A stretch of 27,423 nt of DNA from CAZKXX01 sp964556705. GTDB taxonomy: Bacteria > Acidobacteriota > Terriglobia > UBA7540. Below, piece by piece: positions 15,042-22,088 of the stretch. The translations under genes were made by a program, and so were the position numbers. The first letter of the stretch is position 1, and each line of letters opens with the position of its first letter. The notes beneath the pieces were generated by a model, which saw only the letters and a program-made list of their open reading frames with translations, was not told where the DNA came from and did no database searches. The stretch covers positions 1-27,423 of the forward strand of contig CAZKXX010000045.1 in NCBI GenBank assembly GCA_964556705.1. Direction: 5' to 3'.

Positions 15042-16208
15042 ATGCGCAAGCTTGTCCCGAGCGTTTTCCTCGCCGGCTGGCTGGCGATTGCCGCGTCCGC
15101 GCAGGCGCAGGAACTTTGTCCCGGCTTCTCGATCGTCATCAACACTCCGGAAGACAATCTGATGCTGGCGCTGCACGGCGCGGAGACTCCGGAGGAACAG
15201 CTCGAGGCGCTCGACAAGTACGTTGCGGAGTTTCCCGACTCTCCCTTCATGCCCTGCGTGCACGAGTACTACACGATCGCCCATACAAAGCTGAACAACT
15301 TTGACAAGGTGATCGAGCACGGCGAGCTGGGCCTGGCCGGAGAGTATCGCGACCTGATGCTGATGAAGAACCTGGTCACCGCTTATGTGCAGACCGGCCG
15401 CCTCGGCGACACGGCGTTCCAGGCCATCCTCGAAGCGCCCCCCCAGATCACCAGGGAAACGACGCCCGCGCGGTCCTCCGAAACCACCGACGAAGCGTGG
15501 GCCGAAATCGCGGCGGAGGCCGAATCAAAAGCTCGCGAGCATCGCGCCTACATGGAATACGCCTTCTTTCAACTGCTCCAGCGCGAGCCGAACGGCCAGA
15601 AGCGAATCCAGTGGCTAGACCAGTTTGTGGACGCCTATCCCGAAAGCCCGAATGCAACGCAAATCCAACTCAATTACTTCCTGGCTTATCAGATTGCCGG
15701 GAACGCCGAGAAGGCTGGGGAACACGGCGAAAAGGCCATCGAGGCGGACCCGAACAACCTGGTGGCGCTGAATCTCGTCGCTGATGACTACGCGACTCGC
15801 CAGACCAACGTCGACAAGGCCGAGAAATACGCCAATCGCGCCCTGGAGCTGGCGACGAATCTGAAGAAGCCGGAGGGGATGGCCGACGAGCAGTTCGCTG
15901 CCTACCAGAACCAGCAGATGGGCATGGCACGGCTGACGCTCGGCTACATCGCCTTCCAGCGCGGCAGCCAGACGCGCCGCGTGCAGCCGGCGATCGAGCA
16001 CTTCAAAGCCGCGGCGGATTTGCTGGAAGGCGCTCCGCAGCTTCTCGGCCGGACGCTGTTCTACCTGGGCTACGCGTATGAGGTGATTTACCCGCCCAAT
16101 CACAAGGGGGCGATGGACGCCCTGGCCCGCGCGGCGGAAATCGCCAGCCCGTGGCAGGGAGAAGCGCGGGAGCTGCTGGCGAAAGTCCGCAAAGCCGCCG
16201 GACGGTGA
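15042..16208 (+). CDS. Secreted tetratricopeptide-repeat protein
   Basis: 388 residues from the ATG at 15042, with GAGGTGGAGG upstream. Signal peptide MRKLVPSVFLAGWLAIAASAQAQ with a likely cut after AQA. The rest is helical TPR-like: TPEEQLEALDKYVAEFPDSP, NNFDKVIEHGELGL, AEKAGEHGEKAIEADPNNLVALNLVADDYA, VDKAEKYANRALELAT, RRVQPAIEHFKAAADLLEGAPQ and HKGAMDALARAAEIASPWQGEA, each with the small/large residue pattern of TPR helices. Such proteins act as scaffolds in the periplasm or cell envelope. No catalytic domain is present. Two cysteines (PGFS and PFMPCVHE regions) may form a disulfide. Likely co-transcribed with the upstream methyltransferase. Confidence 0.8.
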   Translation: MRKLVPSVFLAGWLAIAASAQAQELCPGFSIVINTPEDNLMLALHGAETPEEQLEALDKYVAEFPDSPFMPCVHEYYTIAHTKLNNFDKVIEHGELGLAGEYRDLMLMKNLVTAYVQTGRLGDTAFQAILEAPPQITRETTPARSSETTDEAWAEIAAEAESKAREHRAYMEYAFFQLLQREPNGQKRIQWLDQFVDAYPESPNATQIQLNYFLAYQIAGNAEKAGEHGEKAIEADPNNLVALNLVADDYATRQTNVDKAEKYANRALELATNLKKPEGMADEQFAAYQNQQMGMARLTLGYIAFQRGSQTRRVQPAIEHFKAAADLLEGAPQLLGRTLFYLGYAYEVIYPPNHKGAMDALARAAEIASPWQGEARELLAKVRKAAGR

Positions 16209-16233
16209 CGGCCGCGGCCGGAATCGGCGGAAG

Positions 16234-17601
16234 CTAACCTTTCACGCTCGCCGTGGAAGACCGTCTCCAGAGGAGATAAACCGGAACTCCCAGCGCTACA
16301 AGGATTGCTCCCAAACCCGCCTGGCGCGGCCGTTCGACCAGCGTGTTCAGCAGGAACAAAGTGGAAGTTGCGACGAAGGCGAGCGGCACCCACGGGTAGC
16401 CGAAGACGCGGTAGGGGCGGGGCGCGTTCGGGAGCTTCCGGCGCAGGACGATGACCGCGAACGCTGTGAGCGCATAGAACACCCAGGCGGCGAAGATGAC
16501 GTAAGTGAAGAGTTCCTCGTAAGTGCCGAGCATCACCAGCGCCACGGCCAGCACGCCTTGCAGCAGCAGCGCCAGATGCGGCGTGCGGTAGCGGGGATGA
16601 ACGGCGCCGCACCAACGGAAAAACAGCCCGTCACGCGCCATGGCGTAATAGACCCGCGGCGCGGCAAGGATGCTGCCGTTCAAACTGCCGAGCGTGGAGA
16701 TGATGATGAGCAGGCTGACGAATTGCGAGCCGCCGCGGCCGAAAATTTTCACCGCCGCTTCCGCTCCCACGCGCGAGGAGGCCGCCACTTCGGTCGGCGC
16801 GAGCGTGCGGTAATAAACCAGGTTGAGCAGCAGATAGAGCAGGATGACCGCGCTGGTCCCCAGAATCAGCGCCAGGGGCAGATTCCGCTGCGGGTTCTTC
16901 ACTTCGCCGGCCGCGAAGGTGCAGGTGTTCCAACCTTCGTAGGCCCACAGTACGGCGACCATCGCGACGCCGAAGGAAGAAACCAGCGCGAGGCCGCCGG
17001 GAACTTCGACGGTCCGGCGCGGTTCCGCCGGGCTTTCGGCCAACGCGAAGCCGAGCGCGATGAGGGCGACGAGCGCGCCGACTTTCAGCCCCGTCAGCAG
17101 CGACTGCGTCACGCCGCCTTCCCGCACCCCGCGGTAATTGATGGCCGTAAAGAGCACGATGGACGCGGCGGCCGCGGCGCGGTGCTCCCACCAGGTGAGG
17201 GGAACGAACTCGGCGAGGTATTCCGCGAAGCCCACCGCCAGGACCGAAATCCCGCCCGTCTGCGCTGCGGTGAAAAACGACCAACCGCACAGAAAACTCA
17301 CCAGCGGCCCGTAAGCTTCGCGCAGGTAAACGTACTGCCCGCCGGCCTGCGGCATCATCGCGGCGAGTTCGGCAAACGTGAGCGCGCCGAAAAGGCTCAG
17401 CAATCCGCCGGCAGCCCACACCGCCAGCGCCAGCTCCGGACTGCCCACCGCGCGCGTGATTTCCGCCGGCACGATGAAGATGGCGGTCCCGATCATGATG
17501 CCGATCACGATGGAGGAGGTCTGCCAGAGCGTCAGCGCGCGAAGAAGCTGCGGTCCGGCGCCGGCGCTTTCGGGAGCGGAAGCGGATTCAACCTGCGGCA
17601 T
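16234..17601 (-). CDS. APC-family amino acid permease
   Basis: 455 residues with about 12 hydrophobic segments. The first, TSSIVIGIMIGTAIFIVPAEI, holds the APC substrate-binding GxG-type motif of TM1 (IGIMIGTAIF), followed by GGLLSLFGALTFAELAAMMPQAGGQYVYLREAYG, a hallmark of the LAT/APC group (SteT-like). ALWAYEGWNTCTFAAGEVKNPQRNLPLAL is the TM6 region. YAMARDGLFFRW and RYRTPHLALLLQGVLAVAL follow. Imports or exchanges amino acids across the inner membrane; substrate not readable. It is divergent from the cystathionine beta-synthase gene, which hints at, but does not prove, a sulfur amino acid link. Confidence 0.9.
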   Translation of the reverse strand: MPQVESASAPESAGAGPQLLRALTLWQTSSIVIGIMIGTAIFIVPAEITRAVGSPELALAVWAAGGLLSLFGALTFAELAAMMPQAGGQYVYLREAYGPLVSFLCGWSFFTAAQTGGISVLAVGFAEYLAEFVPLTWWEHRAAAAASIVLFTAINYRGVREGGVTQSLLTGLKVGALVALIALGFALAESPAEPRRTVEVPGGLALVSSFGVAMVAVLWAYEGWNTCTFAAGEVKNPQRNLPLALILGTSAVILLYLLLNLVYYRTLAPTEVAASSRVGAEAAVKIFGRGGSQFVSLLIIISTLGSLNGSILAAPRVYYAMARDGLFFRWCGAVHPRYRTPHLALLLQGVLAVALVMLGTYEELFTYVIFAAWVFYALTAFAVIVLRRKLPNAPRPYRVFGYPWVPLAFVATSTLFLLNTLVERPRQAGLGAILVALGVPVYLLWRRSSTASVKG

Positions 17602-17636
17602 GAGCCCCTGAAGCGAAGAGCAGTCCTGCCCGCGAC

Positions 17637-17665
17637 ACGATAGGGGATTCGCGAAGACGCGTCAA
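17637..17665 (-). promoter_or_regulatory. Sigma-70 promoter for the amino acid permease
   Basis: On the minus strand TTGACG (17660-17665), exactly 17 bases, TATCGT (17637-17642). Predicted start near 17630, about 29 bases upstream of the ATG at 17601. The -35 matches 5 of 6 consensus bases and the spacing is ideal. Confidence 0.55.
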
Positions 17666-17699
17666 GCGCGCCGGCGATGTCTCGGCCCCCGCGCTGGGC

Positions 17700-17705
17700 T
17701 ATAAT
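17700..17705 (+). promoter_or_regulatory. Perfect -10 box upstream of cystathionine beta-synthase
   Basis: TATAAT, 31 bases before the ATG at 17736. No good -35 hexamer lies 16-18 bases upstream, so the promoter might rely on an activator or an extended -10 (the preceding bases GGC are not TGN). Confidence 0.4.
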
Positions 17706-17735
17706 TCCGCCACGTCTCCGGAAGGCGGTGCAGGC

Positions 17736-19121
17736 ATGCGCTACAACAACATTCTGGAAGCGATGGGCCGGACGCCGCTCGTGCGGCTCAACCGCATCCC
17801 GCGCGGCTCGAAAGCCGAAGTCTATGCGAAGTGCGATTACCTGAATCCCGGCGGAAGCGTCAAAGACCGCATCGCCGTCACCATGATTGACGAAGCCGAG
17901 CAGAAGGGCTGGCTCAAGCCCGGCGGCACCATCGTCGAGGGCACTTCGGGAAACACCGGCATGGGGCTGGCGCTGGTGGCCGCGGTGCGCGGCTACAAGG
18001 CCGTCTTTACGATGACGGACAAGCAATCGAAGGAGAAAGTGGACCTGCTCAAGGCGCTCGGCGCGGAAGTCATCGTCTGCCCCACCGCCGTCGCGCCCGG
18101 CGACCCGCGCAGCTACTATTCCGTCGCCGACAAGCTGACCGAAGAGATCCCGAACGCTTACCACCCCAACCAGTACGAAAATCCGGGAAATCCCCGGGCG
18201 CATTACGAGACCACCGGCCCGGAAATCTGGGAGGACAGCGAAGGACGCATCACGCACTTCATCTGCGGGCTCGGCACCGGCGGCACGGTCACCGGCATCG
18301 GGCGATTTCTGAAGCAGCAGAATCCGGACGTCAAAATCATCGGCGTGGATCCGGTGGGTTCGCTGCTTTACGAGTTCTTCCACACGGGCAAGGTCGGGAA
18401 ACCCGAGACCTACAAGGTGGAAGGCATCGGCGAGGACATCTTCCCGAAGACGCTCGACTTCAGCATCCTGGACGACGTCTTGCAGGTGACCGACAAGGAA
18501 TGTTTCGTCTGGGTGCGGCGGCTGGCGCGGCAGGAAGGATTGTTCGCCGGCGGCTCTTCCGGCGCCGTGGTCGCCGCGCTGATGAAGCTGCTGCCCACGT
18601 TCACCGAGCGCGACTTCGTCGTGCTCTTTCTGCCGGACACCGGCATGCGCTATCTGAGCAAGGTCTATAACAACGAGTGGATGCGCGACAACCGCTACCT
18701 CGAGTCGCCCGTGGCGATTTCGGCGGCTGAACTGGTGCAGGCGAAGATTGAAACGGGACAGCCGCTGGCGCTGGTGGCCGTCGAGCCGGCGGATTCCGTC
18801 GCCACGGCGCTCGAGCGTATGAAGTCGTACGATTTCTCGCAGCTCCCCGTTTTCGAAAACGGCAAGCCCGTCGGTGCGCTCTTCGAGGACGAAATCCTGG
18901 AACTGGCGCTGGAAGGAAAGGATTTGAAAAAGCTCGTCGTGCGCGAAGTGATGGGCGCGGCGTTTCCCGTGGTTCCCTCGACGGCGACGATGGAGCAGAT
19001 TACGCTCCAGATTACACGCGACTGCCCCGCCGTCTTCGTCGCCATGGAAAACGGCCACTTCGAAATTCTGACGAAATACGATCTCCTGCGCGCCGTGAGC
19101 AGTCTGGTGGAGAAGGGATAG
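17736..19121 (+). CDS. cbs: Cystathionine beta-synthase with C-terminal CBS-domain pair
   Basis: 461 residues in two parts. Residues 1-330 form a fold-type II PLP enzyme: NPGGSVKDRIA with the PLP lysine K43, EGTSGNTGMGLAL, the phosphate-binding loop GTGGTVTGIG, and GGSSGAVVAA. QYENPGNPRAHYETTGPEIW, IIGVDPVGSLL, YKVEGIGEDIFP and LPDTGMRYLSKVYNNEWM follow the animal/yeast cystathionine beta-synthase pattern rather than plain CysK. Residues about 335-460 contain a Bateman pair (PADSVATALERMKSYDFSQLPVFENGKPVGALFEDEIL, then MEQITLQITRD and VFVAMENGHFEILTKYDLL). Condenses serine and homocysteine to cystathionine; CBS domains often regulate by adenosyl ligands. Cysteine synthase activity is the alternative. 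Confidence 0.88.
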   Translation: MRYNNILEAMGRTPLVRLNRIPRGSKAEVYAKCDYLNPGGSVKDRIAVTMIDEAEQKGWLKPGGTIVEGTSGNTGMGLALVAAVRGYKAVFTMTDKQSKEKVDLLKALGAEVIVCPTAVAPGDPRSYYSVADKLTEEIPNAYHPNQYENPGNPRAHYETTGPEIWEDSEGRITHFICGLGTGGTVTGIGRFLKQQNPDVKIIGVDPVGSLLYEFFHTGKVGKPETYKVEGIGEDIFPKTLDFSILDDVLQVTDKECFVWVRRLARQEGLFAGGSSGAVVAALMKLLPTFTERDFVVLFLPDTGMRYLSKVYNNEWMRDNRYLESPVAISAAELVQAKIETGQPLALVAVEPADSVATALERMKSYDFSQLPVFENGKPVGALFEDEILELALEGKDLKKLVVREVMGAAFPVVPSTATMEQITLQITRDCPAVFVAMENGHFEILTKYDLLRAVSSLVEKG

Positions 19122-19226
19122 TCGCCCGCTGAGAAGCACAAAAGTTCCCAAGCCAGCGAGGATCCTGCAAAAAAGATTCGAAAGTCCGCCCCGTCGGGCC
19201 AAACGAGGTTGACCGAAGGAGGCCAT

Positions 19227-19748
19227 GTGAGACGACTTCGATACAGCGTCGCCGCGAGCCTGGATGGCTTCATCACCGGGCCGAAGGGTGAGTACGACTG
19301 GATCGTCATGGACCCCGCCATTGATTTCGCAGCTTACTTCAAGCAGTTCGACACGCTGGTGATGGGGCGCCGGACGTTTGAGGTCGCGCAGGGCCAGGGA
19401 CCCGCGATGCCGGGAATGCGAGTGATCGTCTTCTCTCGCACGCTGCGGCCGAGCGACTACCCGGAGGTCACGGTCGTGAGCAGCGCGGCCGAAGATTTCG
19501 TGGCTGAGCTGAAGGCGCAGCCCGGCAAGGACATCTGGCTGTTCGGGGGAGGCGCCCTCTTTCGCAGCCTCCTCGATGCCGGCCTCGTGGATACGGTTGA
19601 AGTCGGCGTCATGCCGGTTCTGCTGAGCGAAGGCGTCCCTCTGCTGCCGGCCGGCAAGCGCGTGACGGGGCTTCGGCTCAGCGAGAGCAAGACGCTGCCT
19701 TCCGGGATCGTCATGCTTTCCTACGCGCTCAATGCACCGCCAGCGTAG
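19227..19748 (+). CDS. RibD C-terminal / dihydrofolate-reductase-like family protein
   Basis: 173 residues from the GTG at 19227. AGGAGG (19217-19222) sits 4 bases before it; the ATG at 19225 is out of frame and hits a stop at once. The sequence has the family pattern: YSVAASLDGFITGPKGEYDWI, DTLVMGRRTFEVAQ, MRVIVFSRTL, DIWLFGGGALFRSLLDAGLVDTVEVGVMPVLLSEGVPLL. GGGALF is the nucleotide-binding loop of the RibD_C fold. Likely an NADPH-dependent reductase of unknown substrate; true DHFR or RibD activity is not implied. It follows the cbs gene by about 105 bases. Confidence 0.85.
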   Translation: MRRLRYSVAASLDGFITGPKGEYDWIVMDPAIDFAAYFKQFDTLVMGRRTFEVAQGQGPAMPGMRVIVFSRTLRPSDYPEVTVVSSAAEDFVAELKAQPGKDIWLFGGGALFRSLLDAGLVDTVEVGVMPVLLSEGVPLLPAGKRVTGLRLSESKTLPSGIVMLSYALNAPPA

Positions 19749-19809
19749 CGGACAGCGCGGAATACCGGTTCTTCGATACCGAGTGGCGTGTGCGGCTCGC
19801 GCTTCAGGG

Positions 19810-20076
19810 TCAGAACCAGCGGTAGGCGTCTTTGCGATGACCGACGAATTCCACTTGGATGGCGTTCTGGCTGAAAAGCACCGAATAGACGATCCGGTAT
19901 TCGCCAGCCACCCGCAGCCGGCAGCAATTCACGGATCCTTTGAGTTTCTTGCATCCAGCAGGGAAGGGATTGTGAGCCAGCTCCACCATCTTCTTCAGCA
20001 CCGAGCCGCGAACAGGGCTCGGTAGCCGGGCAATGTCCTTTTCAACGGAACTTCGGTAGCTAATCGCCCAGCTCAT
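19810..20076 (-). CDS. RelE/ParE-family toxin (putative)
   Basis: 88 residues with the RelE/ParE pattern: ISYRSSVEKDIARLPSPVRG in helix 1-2, HNPFPAGCKKLKGSVNCCRLRVAGEYRIVYSVL over the central beta strands, and a terminal FVGHRKDAYRWF. Arginines in RLRVAGEYRIVY and the late GHRKDAY match RelE-type catalytic or RNA-contact positions. RelE toxins cut mRNA in the ribosome; ParE toxins poison gyrase; I cannot separate them here. Its start overlaps the 3' end of the upstream gene by 17 bases, the usual arrangement of a toxin behind its antitoxin. An unusual CC pair sits in the second strand. Confidence 0.82.
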   Translation of the reverse strand: MSWAISYRSSVEKDIARLPSPVRGSVLKKMVELAHNPFPAGCKKLKGSVNCCRLRVAGEYRIVYSVLFSQNAIQVEFVGHRKDAYRWF

Positions 20077-20335
20077 TCTTATATTTCTTCATCAGCTTGC
20101 TGAGCGGGAAGGTTGGTTCGTCCTTGCGCGCGTCGCAGATGAGATTCAACGCTTCATCTTCACTGAGGGGATTCTTCGCGTAAGGCCTTCTGGCGCGGCG
20201 GATCACAGCCCGGACTCCGGGCGCGTCGGCCAGTCGCGCCGCCCGGACGCGAGATCGCGGGCGCTGATTTGGCGGCGAGACGGAGTCTGCGCTTCGTGCT
20301 CGATTCCGCCGCCCGGGCTTTTGGCGTTTCTCCAT
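20060..20335 (-). CDS. Candidate antitoxin partner of the RelE-like toxin
   Basis: A 91-residue frame ending inside the toxin start. The last 50 residues (VIRRARRPYAKNPLSEDEALNLICDARKDEPTFPLSKLMKKYKNELGD) are charged and helical, consistent with a toxin-wrapping segment. The first 38 residues are very basic and low in structure (MEKRQKPGRRNRARS...), so the true start may be an internal codon such as the GTG at the AVIRR position. It matches no antitoxin family I know (not RelB, Phd or HTH by eye). The assignment rests mainly on gene order and overlap. Confidence 0.55.
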   Translation of the reverse strand: MEKRQKPGRRNRARSADSVSPPNQRPRSRVRAARLADAPGVRAVIRRARRPYAKNPLSEDEALNLICDARKDEPTFPLSKLMKKYKNELGD

Positions 20336-20375
20336 GATTGAAGTTTACCTCGATCGCTTGCCAGAGTCCAACGAA

Positions 20376-20424
20376 AGAAAACCGGAAACTGGAAGATGAC
20401 CGCCGACCGCTGGAGGCTGACGGC
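20376..20424. repeat. Heptad array (GANNNCT / GGAAACT-like units)
   Basis: Seven consecutive 7-base units can be read: GAAAACC, GGAAACT, GGAAGAT, GACCGCC, GACCGCT, GGAGGCT, GACGGCT. Position 1 is always G and the last two are mostly CT or CC. It lies between the antitoxin gene and the Mrp promoter. Confidence 0.7.
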
Positions 20425-20472
20425 TCCCCTTTCCACGAGATAGCACAAAGTCGGGCGAGTGCTGACTCGCGT

Positions 20473-20501
20473 TTGACATCGCTGCGTGCGGCCCGCAGAA
20501 T
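20473..20501 (+). promoter_or_regulatory. Sigma-70 promoter for the Mrp/ApbC gene
   Basis: Perfect -35 TTGACA (20473-20478), 17-base spacer, -10 CAGAAT (20496-20501, 4 of 6 consensus bases). Transcription would start near 20508, about 32 bases before the ATG at 20540, which has AAGGAG upstream. Confidence 0.62.
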
Positions 20502-20539
20502 GAGGTTTTGGGCTCCGACACGCCGACCAAGGAGAGCAG

Positions 20540-21604
20540 ATGGCTGCGAGGATTTCGCCGCAGGATGTTCTGAACGCGCTCAAGGCCGTGTACGACCCGG
20601 ACCTCAAGCGCGACATCGTTTCGCTGGGCTTCGTGCGCGACGTGGAAGTCGGCGACGGGCGCGTCTCGTTCACGATTCAACTGACCACGCCGGCGTGCCC
20701 GGTGCGCGACCAGCTCGCCGCGCAGGCCAAGCAAGCGGTCCAGGCGCTGGGCGTCGAGAACGTCGAAGTGCGCATGGCCTCGCAGGTGACTTCCGGCGTC
20801 GTCGCGCGCACTGAGCTGATTCCGCAGGTGAAGAACACCGTGGCGGTGGCGAGCGGCAAAGGCGGCGTGGGGAAATCCACCGTAGCGGCGAACCTGGCGG
20901 TGGCGCTCGCGCAAACCGGCGCGAAAGTCGGCTTGATGGACACCGACGTTTACGGCCCCAGCATTCCCATCCTCATGGGCGCCAGCAACGAGCCGCGCGT
21001 CGTGGAAGGAAAACTCGAGCCGCCCGTCGAGTACGGCATCAAACTGATTTCGATGGCCTACTTCCTGCCTAAAGACGAAGCCGTCATCTGGCGCGGGCCG
21101 ATGCTGCACAAAACGATGCAGCAGTTTCTGGGGGAAGTCCGGTGGGGCGAACTCGACTATCTGGTGATGGACCTGCCGCCCGGCACGGGCGACATCCAGT
21201 TGAGCCTTTCGCAGACGATTCCGCTCACCGGCGCCGTCATTGTTTCGACGCCTCAGGACCTGGCGCTCTCGGTGGCGTCGAAAGCCATCGCCATGTTCCG
21301 CAAGCTCAATGTGCCGATCCTCGGAATCGTCGAGAACATGAGCTACTACCTGTGCCCGAAGTGCGGGCATCGCGAGGAAATTTTCGGGCACGGCGGGGCG
21401 CGCGCGGCGGCGGAGAAACTCGGCTACCCGTTTCTCGGCGAAATTCCCCTGGACCCGGCGGTGCGCGCCGAAAGCGACGGCGGGCGTCCGGTGGCGCTCG
21501 ATGCGACGACGCCTTACGGCAAGGCTTTCCATGAGGTCGCGGGCGCGCTCGCCGCGCAGATTTCCATCGCCAACTTCCAGTCGCCTCCGGTCATCGTCGA
21601 GTAA
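20540..21604 (+). CDS. apbC: Mrp/ApbC (NBP35-type) iron-sulfur cluster carrier ATPase
   Basis: 354 residues. Residues 1-85 are a MIP18/DUF59 domain (SPQDVLNALKAVYDPDLKRDIVSLGFVRDV). The P-loop ATPase domain follows, with deviant Walker A GKGGVGKS at 106-113, DTDVYGPSIPILMG, WRGPMLHKTMQQFLGEVRWGELDYLVMDLPPGTGD and IVSTPQDLALSV. The CxxC pair C272/C275 in LCPKCGHREEIFGHGG is the site that holds a bridging 4Fe-4S cluster in the homodimer. It delivers Fe-S clusters to apo-proteins in the cytoplasm. It has its own promoter and is followed after 33 bases by the DUF971 gene, a common pairing. Confidence 0.95.
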   Translation: MAARISPQDVLNALKAVYDPDLKRDIVSLGFVRDVEVGDGRVSFTIQLTTPACPVRDQLAAQAKQAVQALGVENVEVRMASQVTSGVVARTELIPQVKNTVAVASGKGGVGKSTVAANLAVALAQTGAKVGLMDTDVYGPSIPILMGASNEPRVVEGKLEPPVEYGIKLISMAYFLPKDEAVIWRGPMLHKTMQQFLGEVRWGELDYLVMDLPPGTGDIQLSLSQTIPLTGAVIVSTPQDLALSVASKAIAMFRKLNVPILGIVENMSYYLCPKCGHREEIFGHGGARAAAEKLGYPFLGEIPLDPAVRAESDGGRPVALDATTPYGKAFHEVAGALAAQISIANFQSPPVIVE

Positions 21605-21637
21605 GCTGCCGCCGCCCTCCGCGCCGCGCTCCCAAAG

Positions 21638-21997
21638 ATGACGCCGCTTCAGCCAACTCGCATCAAGCTCGCCGGCGAGAACAATACGCTGCGCATCGAG
21701 TGGTCGGACGGCCACGTGAGCGCCTATCCGTACCGCTACCTGCGCGACCGCTGCCCGTGCGCGACGTGCGGAGAGGCCGGGCCTCCGCCCGCGGAATCGG
21801 CCGGCACGCCCTTTCCGATTCTCGGCTCGAAGCCGCTGCGGCCCGAGCGCGCGGAACTCGTGGGGCGCTACGCGCTCCAGATTTTCTGGAGCGATAACCA
21901 CTCGAGCGGTATCTATTCCTTTGAGTACCTGCGCGAGCTCTGCCCGTGCGCGGAGTGCGCGCCGCGCCGCGCGGCCGCCGAAGAGCCCGCCGGTTGA
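21638..21997 (+). CDS. DUF971 (GBBH-like N-terminal domain) protein
   Basis: 119 residues. The sequence has two halves of similar pattern: LRIEWSDGHVSAYPYRYLRDRCPCATCGEAG and LQIFWSDNHSSGIYSFEYLRELCPCAECAPRR. These are the hallmarks of the DUF971 domain, also found at the N terminus of gamma-butyrobetaine hydroxylases, where the cysteines bind zinc. Four cysteines are arranged as two CPCxxC motifs. Stand-alone members are often next to mrp/apbC, as here, and have been linked to Fe-S cluster matters, but the biochemical role is not known. Short alanine- and glutamate-rich tail. Confidence 0.9.
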   Translation: MTPLQPTRIKLAGENNTLRIEWSDGHVSAYPYRYLRDRCPCATCGEAGPPPAESAGTPFPILGSKPLRPERAELVGRYALQIFWSDNHSSGIYSFEYLRELCPCAECAPRRAAAEEPAG

Positions 21998-22022
21998 TGC
22001 GCGCCCGCGTTTGGCCTAGAAT
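21994..22022 (+). promoter_or_regulatory. Sigma-70 promoter for the beta-propeller gene
   Basis: TTGATG (21994-21999), exactly 17 bases, TAGAAT (22017-22022). The -35 overlaps the stop codon of the DUF971 gene. Predicted start near 22029, 60 bases before the ATG at 22089. Confidence 0.55.
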
Positions 22023-22088
22023 CGGCGCGGCTCGTGACCCGAGGGTTTTTCAGAAGCCGGGCGGGGAAGTGGTTTGCGGGAGGCTTTT

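Noticed and set aside
16209..16233. Terminator between TPR and permease genes
   Set aside because: A GGCCGCGGCC palindrome is present but there is no stable loop or T run.
17532..19226. 564-codon minus-strand open frame
   Set aside because: Antisense to cystathionine beta-synthase; no family motif; a GC-rich codon shadow.
20345..21901. 518-codon minus-strand open frame
   Set aside because: Antisense to apbC and the DUF971 gene; no recognisable motif.
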